From positions 255,284-319,283 of the forward strand of contig NMRA01000476.1 of the NCBI GenBank assembly GCA_002633005.1: DNA of 64,000 nucleotides, given 5' to 3'. Of the stretch, positions 1 through 11,400 are shown piece by piece; the stretch's first letter is position 1, and each line of letters opens with the position of its first letter. A program made the position numbers and the translations under genes. The notes under the pieces are model-generated. The model was not told the origin of the DNA and did no database searches. It saw only the letters and a program-made list of their open reading frames with translations. This stretch comes from Phoronis australis (Eukaryota; Phoronida; Phoronidae).

Positions 1-555
1 CTAATAAACTGGCTGACAAAGTTTTTATTTTATGAAATGAAAGTAACATGTTTTGTCAACATTTTGGCTAAGTTTCATTCTCATAACAGTGGGGGCAGAT
101 TTGGTACAGCAGTGTACTGAACACAACCTCAAAATGGCATAACGGGGGGGAGTGTAGTAAAACTACTAAATGAGGGTGGTAAATCGGAATCGTGTTTCAA
201 GACATTTGTGTAACAATCTACAGGCACCACTAAACAATGCCCAGTGAATAATAAATCAATAGCTTTCATTCAAGGAAAAATATGAACAGTTAAAACTGAT
301 ACCGTGAAAACATGGCTGCGAAGCCGTAAAATGTCTTTGAGCCTATAACTTTAGAAAAACGCAATATTTTGAGGAAATATTTTACCGCTGTTTATAGATC
401 CCATAGGACTACCTATGTGCCAAATTTGGTGAAAATCGGCTGACCCCCACCTTGCCGCTCATGGCTGGTGCTCTCGTGGACTAGTACTTAACATGTCACG
501 TTAAGTACGTTTTCTAGACATTTATTCAGCAATCTGTCATTGCGTTATGCCAACA

Positions 556-1099
556 TTAAAGAGGCCTGGATTGCGATAAAAAGGCTAAATTGAAATACTG
601 AAAGTGGTTCTCTGTCACTGAAACAGAATTCAATCTGCTCACCAGGTATTTTTAGGGTTTGTTCGTAAAGATTTTTAATTTCTGTTGATATCAAAGCATT
701 TTTTTAGACTCAAATTTCAAAAAACGACCTGTTAGCTGCTCGCCTCTTCGTCGATTTTTCTCACACAAGGCAAAGCACGTCTCCTTATTTGGCAAGATAT
801 AGGCGTTGCAATTTTCTCGTATATGGAAATTGTGACCTTTGACCTCAAGCGACTTCAAGCAACTGACTGTGAACCCATGCGTGCATTTATCATAAGTGGG
901 TGGGAGATTAGAAACTTTGTGGTAACTACAGAGTTTTTCCTTCGCGCGTATTTCAAAATCGTGAATATTGTGATTTTTTTGGAAATTTCCTCACAGAGGA
1001 AAGAGTATTACTCTGTACAAGAGGTTACAAGATTGTAATTTCGTCAGGAACTGTTTAAAAGGTATATTTGACGAGCTTTCGCGTTCCACTCCTCTTTAA
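556..1099. mobile_element. TTAA-bounded MITE, copy 1 (544 bp)
   Basis: The element begins TTAAAGAGGCCTGGA and ends TTCGCGTTCCACTCCTCTTTAA. The ends are inverted repeats and both carry TTAA, the target site of piggyBac-type transposons. It aligns over its whole length with 9541-10085. It has no coding capacity. It contains TGACCTTTGACCT (833-845), a perfect DR1 nuclear-receptor motif. Confidence 0.65.
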
Positions 1100-1949
1100 G
1101 TTTATAGTCTACATCAGTGATGATTTTTTATCATTTCAACGTGAGTTCGACATTAAAGCATTCTGAATTGATTTTATTCATTTCATTTTAGATCGAATAA
1201 AAACGTTATGTGATTTGGAGGACTGGTACTTTGGTTTTCCATCGATGGCACAATTCCACTCGACTTTATTCCGCGTATCAACCTACATCTTCGGTCTTGG
1301 TTGATACACGGAATAATGTCTCGTGGCATACACGACTCTCGGCACATTTTGTTTATTTATTAGCAGGGTTTGTATTGTGTTTTTTTCCAGGAGTTCTTGA
1401 AGCATCATCATCATCTGTATCAACATCGTCATGGACAGCTTCCCAGCAAAAAATACAGTTCTACATCAGGACCAGCAGTGCTGCCATCAACATGAAATGT
1501 TCTATTTTGTACCTGTTAGAAAAGTGAGGAGGAACTCGGAATCTCATGGCTGGTTTTGCGACAACTGGAACACTAAACGAAAAAGAGCTCACAGAATGCT
1601 CTGAAAAATTACCAAATAGTGATAAGAATTGCAGCAAAACCAATTGTCACTTCAAACTGAATACCCAGAGGTCTTGTGATAGCAAGATATTTGGAATATC
1701 AGTTAAGACTGAGACAGTAATCACTGGTAGGTCTACTAAGCTAACATCGCCTGCACCAAGTATCATCTTTTTACGGATGATCACCCTCCAAAGATCTTAG
1801 TAGTGATGTCAAAAAGGAAAGGCTAGAGAGAATTAGATTCTAAGCTTGGCAGATGAAAATATGTATATGTATGTATGCATGCATTTAGGTACATACGCAT
1901 GTATACTTGCCCTGTATAGGATCATGTCATACTTCAGTGTAGGCGTACT
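1100..1949. other. Intergenic, no gene seen
   Basis: Short open frames only, with no family resemblance. A TATG-rich microsatellite lies at about 1857-1905. Confidence 0.5.
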
Positions 1950-2557
1950 TGCAGGTCCGTAGCCAGGGGGGGGGGTTCGGGGGGGAAAAGTCCTGCCCCT
2001 GCCTATCCGTTAAAGATGGGATATAGATGGACAACAACAACAACAGACTTGTTGTAGCTACTGCTACTACTAACTACAATAACAACTAAGTCAGTAATAA
2101 TTTTGAGTTTACTTCGCGTATCGGGCCGTACCCGGTCAACTTCGCCCGAATGATGCTCGATGATAGGATCGTGCAGACAATTAAATGAGGCGTTATGTTA
2201 CTCATCGGCATTGAAAGCGCGTGGTGGCTACAACGTAGGGTAACAAGGGAGTCTAAAATAGGTTATATAGCAGCGAGAGAGCTCCCAAAAAGTAATGTCG
2301 TGTGAATGCCTTAAAATCGACCAAGAAACAAAATAGCAGAAAGTATGTTTGTTTTCTGCTGTTTTGATAATGGCAGAGTACAGTAAAGTGCAGACATTTC
2401 AAAATTTTCACTTTAGTTGTGGATTGGTGGATGACATGCATGCGTGTAGACTACACGTGTGCGCGTTTCCATTCTTTTAAACTGAGTACACGCCGATTAT
2501 AATTAAGCTCACTATAGGCAGTCCTCTGTCGTTGCTTAAAAATCAGACATTTGACTG

Positions 2558-2626
2558 CATGGGCGGCGCACCATAGGGGGTTGGGGGGCTATAGCCCCAC
2601 TATTTTTTCAGTGCCGCGCCGCCCAT
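2558..2626. repeat. GC-rich hairpin with an inner palindrome
   Basis: Arms CATGGGCGGCGC (2558-2569) and GCGCCGCCCATG (2615-2626) are inverse copies. Between them GGGGCTATAGCCCC (2585-2598) is a perfect palindrome. Confidence 0.7.
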
Positions 2627-2805
2627 GAACTACCGTATTTTCTTGCACTAAGGAAACTAAGGAAAAGTAATTCTAGACCTAATAAAAACTTTGGTCAATG
2701 AAAAAAGTCTTCATTTGTCAATCAGTGCCAATGGCACACAACCTCGCAGGCTTCACACGAGCAAAAAAAAACTTGATGGAAAAGATTTCCAAAGTTACAT
2801 GTCAC

Positions 2806-3620
2806 TATTCCGAAGGTAGTTCACTACTTCGAAAGTCCACTACTCCGATGTTACTCCGAGGGTTCGCTACCTTCGAAAGATCACTACTTCGAATGTCCAC
2901 AATTCCGAAACCAGAACTTGTCCGACAGTTCATTACTCTGATTGTCTGCTAACGAGTCGGAACTGACATGAGAAAAGTATTGTATTTGTGTCCATTTAGT
3001 AACTATTTAAAGGGTGCAAAAAAGTTGGATAGTTCTTAAAACATTGATAACATTGTTTACAAATGAGCTCAGTTCCAATCACTGCCAATCTAACTAACTA
3101 CTCATTCAGTCTCGTGTCAGGATTTCAGCTACCAATAGCGGCGGTTTTAAATTTAAGAAGACTGAATGGGACTCTCAGACTTCGTGAAGACTGGCATTCA
3201 CAGGGTAGCCTACTACATGTAACTATATTTAGTTTGGACCCGGCCATGCGCGTGGTTCCGATGGGTGAGTTTGAGGCGCAGCGGCCCTAAAGTAGCTCAC
3301 GCTATGAAATGATGCGACCTTGACATGAACTTGATGAATGTATCGCAATTGATAATCAATATTCCTACTTCATAGTCTTTTAAAAATTCTAGGCCTACTC
3401 ATTTTCCGTATTCGAAAGACATGTGGGCAATTTCGCATGCGCATGAAATCTTGGCGTTGTTTGAGCACAGGTACACCACCTAGTGCATCTAATAACCGAA
3501 GTGTCGTTTATTTTTGCAGGTAAAAGTTTATCTGATACACGCAATCCGAAATATTAGATTTTTTCGGAGTAGTGAACCTTCGGAATAGTGAACCTTCAGA
3601 GTAATGAACATTTGGAATAC
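2806..3620. repeat. Foldback of a TTC(N)CTACTCCGAAGG-type minisatellite
   Basis: From 2806 to about 2945 a 15-17 bp unit like TTCACTACTTCGAAGGT is repeated imperfectly. Its inverse (TTCGGAGTAGTGAACC and variants) appears three times at about 3560-3620. The two arrays are inverted with respect to each other around some 600 bp of other sequence. Confidence 0.6.
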
Positions 3621-4060
3621 TGGGCTGTTTCCATTTCCAGTAAGTAACACGCAAAATACAACCAGATCAAAATATTCAAATCCATGATTCTCCGATTAAA
3701 TATTTTCTTCCGAGTATGTAATGAGGTGTAATTATTCATTTAAGCACGCCCGGTTGGAAAGTTTGGCGGGGGGGTAACGCGGGAACGTTCTCTTTCTGGA
3801 CCACATTACATCCGAATTTGGGCCCCGTTCTTTGCGGGCAACCGTCACCGCATCCTAATTTCTGGTATTACTAATTCCGTCTGATCTTGGGAACATAGAG
3901 CTGAGACTTCGTCGTGTATACAGATCTCCCTCCCCCCTAGTTAAGCTGCGCCAAGGACCTTACCGAAAACTCTACAGTGTCGACGTTTGCAAAATATCAA
4001 AAGTCCACCTTTCTTGAAATTCGAACCACCACTGCGCAATGCTGGCTACGGGCCTGCTTG

Positions 4061-5421
4061 ACTTTTCTTTATTACTTAAATGAGCCGTTGCTAGATGTTC
4101 GACCGGACGTAGATTAGCATGGAAGCTTGGCTTTTCTGTACCCTCAAAGGAGCAATTGGAGATTCTGACGTCGTCGTAGTGGAGCCATTTTTTGGATCTC
4201 TTTGTTCCAGCAGTATGTTGTAAAATGGTCAGAGTCTAAGGATTCACCGTTGTGGCCAATCACTTCCACAAGCGAGTGGGACCCGTCAGAGATTGTGGAG
4301 TAGGAAGTGCGGCGCTGCGGTTGAAGATTCGTCTTCTTATCCTGAACTCTTTGTGCGGAACTATTCTGCACCTAAGCAGTGTGTGGGCCGGTTTTTACCG
4401 AGGCAGGCCCAGGTAGAATGTTATTCCCAAAAACACTAGCACCAATTGTGAATTTGCAACAAAACTGAACTCTAAAATAAAGAAAAATGCCTGTGTTTTT
4501 TTGGTGCAGTACAAGGACCGTGGATTGATGTCGAAGGGAAGAGGGAACTTATGAAGTAGTCTTTGTTGATTAGTTATGCTTCCCTTGAGGATACTACAAG
4601 GGCGATCGGGGGGCATTAAATCTGTACGCGAGTTTCTTTGATCAGTTTAGATGGGTCATCTTGATAAATAGTTTATTTTTGATGCTTGTAATGTAAGCCA
4701 TGCTTTTTGTTGAAATGGGCATTTTTTATTCAGTGAATGGAATTTCTGAATCATTGTTTTGAGTTGTGTTTTCTGTGAAAATTTGTGAATTACTGTAAAC
4801 AGTAAATATAATAGATTCTTTGTAATAATGATGTTAATATTTTTTCTAGTTTTATTCATGTTTTCCATGCAGACCTCCTTTGCATATATTACGTTCAGAT
4901 TAGTTTGCACTATCAAAGATCTTTGAGTTACATAATAAAATAAAGCAAAAACTACCACCACAAAATTTCCCTCCATCCTACAGCCACGAAAAAACTAGGT
5001 GGCATTGTGATGCTCATTTGCACTCAAGGTCCTTGAGCCAGTGAACCTTTTCAAACATGAATAATTTACACTGTTCTGGTATCAATGTTTTAAACATACA
5101 GCATAGGCGGATTTAGGGGGGGGGGGGCAGGGGACTTAAGAATTTGGCATTCTATATGACTGTAATGAGCATTTTGATGCATTAGTCTTATCTGTCTAAA
5201 CGGATGTCTGTCTGAGTATACTGTATTGTGCTGTATTGTATTGAATTATTCAGTGGACCCTCCTTGTTAAATAAACCAGACAGTCAACCAAAAAAACAAA
5301 GCTCATTATGACGTTTGATTTTGCCACTGTTTTGTAGGTAAATCTGGGTTATTAGAATAGTATAAATCACGAGAAAATCATCTGCAGGCCTACTGTATGC
5401 TGAAAACGCGTTCACTGCAAG
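4061..5421. other. Intergenic region and 5' flank of the SDR gene
   Basis: No gene or clear promoter motif seen. A G-rich tract at about 5117-5130 follows GGCGGATTTAG, a sequence that looks like the end of another repeat. Confidence 0.4.
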
Positions 5422-8400
5422 ATGACTGAAGCAGAATACCACAATGTGACGGTTGAGAGCTACGAACATCTGTTTCCTCAACCGTCTCTGGACTCTGAAC
5501 ACACCACCACACGGTTCAAGGGCAAAGTCGCCATTGTCACGGGAGGCAATTCTGGCATTGGAAGAGCTACTGTTCAGAGGTTTTGGTAAGACGATGTCCC
5601 TCCAATATATGAATACCGTATACCTCGGATAATCTGTCACTTTCAGGGACAAGGCAAAAGCGACAAATTATTTGCTTTACAGTTTGTACCGACTTACGAA
5701 AACTGCTTAACAAGTACGCGCTCGATGCATTCCTTAAAAGCTTGCATAAACATGTTTTAATCCCACTTTTTTGACAAAATAGCTTGCAAAAAATCCTGGT
5801 AATTTGCCACGATCCCATGCCATGATGGAGTGAGCAAACCAACATGGCCGAAATTCAGCAATAGCGAAGTTTTGCCATTTTTCATAATTTTCACAAGCTC
5901 GTATCGGTTGGCAGTTCTAAGTGGTGGGAAATGCAAGTTCGGTATGCCAGCCCGTTAACGTTCTTCTTTCTATTGATATCCATTATAATAAATGAGTGCA
6001 TTAATGAGTACTTTTGAAAATCAAAGTAATGCGAGCACTTCAAAAATTTATCGCGAACTTGTAAATTCTTATGACTTTTATTTGTGTCAGACTTTATACT
6101 TCCGGACAGCTGTCAACATGTTTAATCTCATCGCAAAATTGAGTTAAAAATTTGACTAAATGGTATACTTTTTTCATGAAATACAAAATAGCACTTATCA
6201 AACCAAGTTGTTAAAAATAGTACATAATATTTTTAAAATTAAAGTAAAAGTCAGAATTGAGGATTGGGCAAGTTCTTGTGCGAGTATGTTCATTGTTAAC
6301 TGACATGTTTTGCCTGATGGTGGTGTTGCAAGCAGTTTAATTTATTACTCTGCGCGTGTAAGCGCAGAGTACTGTTGTTCCTGGGTTTTCTTCAATTTTA
6401 TTACTCTGCGCGTGTAAGCGCAGAGTACTGTTGTTCCTGGGTTTTCTTCAATTTTATTCTTATTCTTATTCTTCTTCTTATTCTTCTTCCGACCAAATTT
6501 GAGGCTTAATAACTCCAAATTGGGTGCAGGTACGGTCTTTAAATTCAGCATATGACTTATGACAGTACATAAATTTTGATTGGTTTTATAATCATATTCC
6601 ATATTGCACCGGAAGAGGTCGTTTGGTGCAAAGGTCGTATAATTTTCAAAATGCTACTCCTCCTTCAGTTTTAAAGTTATCTTTTTCAAATTCGGTGCAC
6701 AGGTATAAGTCAATATAACAATTTAAAAAATTATTTTTCTAAGTAATCGGGTCATCCAATCAGGTGAAATAGGTCAAAGGTCATTAGGTGCAAACTAAAA
6801 TTTTGAGCTAGACACTTCAAATTGACAGGTCTGATTGCCACAGGTAAATCAAATCAGAATCCAAAGTTTCAGGTCATTTAGTGCAAACATGGGGTCATTA
6901 GGTGCATTTTTCTTCTGAAAATTTGACCTTTTCAATCAGCAAGTATTCTGATGTGTCAACCGTTAGACAACTGTGATTCTCAGCGTTAAACACATTTTCC
7001 ATGGGCTTTGCAATAATTCTCCTAAAAATGCTTAAAATGCACCGGATAAGGTCAATTAGTGCAAAGGTCATGTAACGTTCAAAATGTTATATGTCTTACG
7101 TTTTTCAAGGAATTCTTTTCAATTTCAGCACACTGGTGTAAGTCAACATGCCAAGTGAATACCCTACTTTACTTTGCAATAGGTCTAACCAATCAGAAAA
7201 ATAGGTCAAAGGTTATTGAGTTCAAACTAAAATTTTGAGCTAGAGACTTCAGAATTACGTATCTGTTTACTAAGTGCGATTGAGTTTGAATTCTAAATTT
7301 TCAGGTCATTTGGTGCACCCATGGGGTCATTAGGTGCATTTTTCTTCTGAAAGTTTGACCACTTCATTCATCTTGTATTCTGAAGTCCTGAAAGTAAAAC
7401 ATCCGTTATTATTAGCTTTAACCACACTTTTAATCGAGTTAACAATTACTCCCTCATCGGGGCTCATTGCACCGGAAGAGGTCAATTAGTGGAAAGGCCT
7501 TCAAAAAATTAATGTGTAATTTCTCCTACAACTTTAAAGAATTCCTTTTCGTATAGGTAAACGGGTTGCTGTCAGTAACATCCCATAATAATTCCAGTAA
7601 TACGCACGCGCAGAGTCCGTTATTGTCACGCCGTGACAATAATCTTTCTAGTTCTTATTCTTCTTATTCTTATTCTTCTTCCGACCAACTTTGAGGCTTA
7701 ATAACTCCAAATTGGGTGCAGGTACGGTCTTTAAATTCAGCATATGATTTATGACAGTACATAAATTTTGATTGGTTTTATAATCATATTCCATATTGCA
7801 CCGGAAGAGGTCGTTTTGTGCAAAGGTCATGTAATTTTCAAAATGCTACTCCTCCTTCAGTTTTAAAGCTATCATTTTCAAATTCGGTGCACAGGTATAA
7901 GTCAACATGACAATTTAAAAAATTACTTTTCTAATAATCGGGTCATCCAATCAGGTGAAATAGGTCAAAGGTCATTAGGTGCAAACTAAAATTTTGAGCT
8001 AGACACTTCAAATTGACAGGTCTGATTGCCACAGGTAAATCAAATCGGAATCCAAAGTTTCAGGTCATCTAGTGCAAACATGGGGTCATTAGGTGCATTT
8101 TTCTTCTGAAAATTTGACCTTTTCAATCAGCAAGCATTCTGATGTGTCAACCGTTAGACAACTGTGATTCTCAGCGTTAAACACATTTTCCATGGGCTTT
8201 GCAATAATTCTCCTAAAGATGCTTAAAATGCACCGGATAAGGTCAATTAGTGCAAACGTCATGTAACGTTCAAAATGTTATATGTCTTACGTTTTTCAAG
8301 GAATTCTTTTCAATTTCATCACACTGGTGTAAGTCAACATGCCAATTGAATACCCTACTTTACTTTGCAATAGGCCTAACCAATCAGAAAAAATAGGTCA

Positions 8401-11400
8401 AAGGTCATTGAGTGCAAACTAAAATTTTGAGCTAGAGACTTCAGAATTACGTATCTGTTTACTAAGTGCGATTGAGTTTGAATTCTAAATTTTCAGGTCA
8501 TTTGGTGCACCCATGGGGTCATTAGGTGCATTTTTCTTCTGAAAGTTTGACCACTTCATTCATCTTGTATTCTGAAGTGCTTAAAGTAAAACATCTGTGA
8601 TTATTAGCATTAACCACACTTTTAATTGAGTTAACAATTACTCCCTCATCGGGGCTCATAATGCACCGGAAGAGGTCAATTAGTGGAAAGGTCATCAAAA
8701 AATTAATATGTTATTTCTCCTACAATTTTAAAGAATTCCTTTTCATATTGGTAAACGGCTTGCTGTCAGTAACTTCCCATAATAATTCCAGTAATACGCA
8801 CGCGCAGAGTCCATTATTGTCACGCAGTGACAATAATATTTCTAGTTTACGATTGGACTTGTTTCTTTAAATATAGTGGCAGGGCCTTTTTGAAATTTCA
8901 ATTTGGCCTTTTTACGTGTTTCTGACCACAAAAATGTTATGATCGGGATGTTTTTCGTGTAATGTAAAATGGATTTGAAATTACATAAAATTTTAGGGTT
9001 CCATTGAATTCTGTTTAATTATATGTTTATTTTCGGTTTTTGTAGTATGGTGTATAGTTTATTATTGCAGAAACGTGTTTAGTACACAGGAAACAAGAAC
9101 AGTTCAAATATATTAATGTGTGTTCAAATAAATTATAAAATTGTATGTATGTGGCAAGTTTAACGTTTTTACACTGCCTATATTTATTTGATATCACTTC
9201 ATTTTTTGCAATTTCTTTTAAGAGTATTGAAACTTAAATGTTAACCATTAACAATTGCTGATATCTTATGGCATGTTCAAAGGTATTATTCATTCAGATT
9301 TTAAAAATATTATAATCTTATTTATATTTGGCTTTGGGGTTAATAAACTCTCTCACAAGCCGAAAAATGATAGTAAATGTCACTATTTGCCTTATTCTCC
9401 CACTTTCAAAATACATTTCATGATGTGTCTTCTATTTGATGTTATTCATCTCCGCTGAGTACTTGTTGTCTTGTTTTGAGGAAACAGCCAGTGGGCTATA
9501 GATTTTCAATCACAGGTCTTTAAAAATGAACAACCTTGCCTTAAAGAGGCCTGGAACGCGATAAATAGACTAAATTGCATTATTGAAAGGGGTTCTCTGC
9601 CACTGAAACAGAATTCAACCTGCTCACTAAGCATTTTTAGGGTTTGTTTGTAAAGATTTTTATTTTCTATTGATATCAAAGCATTTTCTTTTCGATTTAA
9701 ATTTCAAAAAACGACCTGTCAGCTGCTCGCCTCTTCGTCGATTTTTCTCCCACAAGGCAAAGCACGTCTCCTTGTTTGGTATTGCAAGATATCGGCGTGG
9801 CACATTTCCCTTATATGGAATTTGTGACCTTTGACCACAAGCAACTTCAAGTAACTAACTGTGAGCCCATACGCGCATTTATCGTAAGTGAGAGGGAGAT
9901 TAAAAACTTCGTTGTAGCCATAGAGTTTTTACTTCGTGTATATCAATAATATTTTGTGATTTTTTCTGGAAATTTCCTCACACGGGAAAGTCAATTACTC
10001 TGTCCATGACGTTGCAAGCTGGCACTTTTGCCAGGCAATGTTTGAAAGATATATTTGACGAACTTTCGCGTTCCATGCCTCTTAAAACATTTCTGTGGCT
10101 TCTTTGCTGAAAAGATGCCATTTTTGAGGTTCTAAATTTTGAATGAATAACTCCAGAATCGCCCAATGGATTTTGAAAATTCAAAGGGTGGTGCAAACGG
10201 CTTGTCAGGATCTATCATTTGGAACTGAGCTCACGTGTTTCTGATGAAATTGGCATTTTGCTTTGCTCACCTTAGCCATGTAATTAAGTGGCCCTGTACT
10301 GAGGTCGGAGTCATGTAAATCCATCATCTGTTCTGATTTGGAGTAAGAGTGGCAGATTGATTGCAAAAACGGAACAGCAAGTAAAAAGTGAACTAAAATA
10401 TTTATTTTATATCGGTTTGGGCTGCCATTCTGCTCAGGCTCTGAGCTCGTGCGTCTGCAAGTTGGGGTGCCTTTATTACAAATAGACACGGTACGAATAG
10501 GTAGTGTATCAGGTAATGTGGTTACGTTTCAGCTTCCCCTTTGATTTCGACCTGTGATATATGGAATGTACCAAAGCATTTGGTACCTCTGAATTTTTAG
10601 CAAATGGGGCACCAGCATCTACTAACGTACTTCATTTCTGCAGGTTTAACAAACCGGGCACCAGCGTCTCAATTGACATACCGGTACCTTTAGAGTTCGG
10701 TGCTGAGCTAAGTGCAAGTTACAAAACAGCCCAATGATGTCACTGCCAATGAGGGCATACAGTAACAAACTGTTGTTGGTGAATGTTACACAGGTAAATT
10801 ACCGGTAGGTGCCCAAGTTAATTCTTGTTAGAGGTATAAAGAAATTATTTGTAGCCTAAAGTAATTATTTGCGGCTTAAAGCAATTATTTGCAGTGTAAA
10901 GTAATCACTTGAGACGTAAAGTAATTATTTGCCGCGCAAAGTAATTATTTGAGACGTAAAGTAATTATTTGTGGAAAACAAACTACTTTACGCCTCTAAC
11001 AAGAATTAACTTAGGTACGTAATTTACCTGTGTAACGTTCACCCATGTCAACGATAACAAACTGTGCCCGTGACCGCGATGATGTTATAGCACGATGTAT
11101 AATGGTGATGATAATGTTGACGATAATGAGAAGTGTCAACTTGTGGCGTTTGGAGTTGGTACGTGTAAACTGATTAAATGTTGTAAATAGTGCTGAAAAC
11201 CCTTGATGTCTAATTTTTGTTGCCGCGGTATACAAGTTGAATAGGAGAGTAGAAAATTCAAGGAACGGATTAGCTTAAAATTTATGTTTTCCCTTAGTTA
11301 CCTTTCACCTACAAAAATCGTATTGCCTTTGAATGTCCCGTTTACACTCGTATGTAAATATACGCAATGCCCATGAACTGTTGGTAAATTTGAACACTTT

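Larger units (their letters stand above)
1950..4060. mobile_element. Candidate terminal-inverted-repeat element with nested palindromes
   Basis: GCAGGTCCGTAGCCAG near 1952-1967 is matched in inverse by CTGGCTACGGGCCTGC near 4043-4058, so the 2.1 kb between them may be one element. Inside are a short hairpin (2558-2626) and a foldback minisatellite (2806-3620). No transposase was seen. The short terminal match leaves the outer boundary uncertain. Confidence 0.4.

Noticed and set aside
6345-7830. Minus-strand open frames in the 6.3-8.8 kb array (Lys/Asn-rich tails)
   Set aside because: They are translations of (TTCTTATTC)n tracts and are duplicated with the repeat; no protein family is seen.
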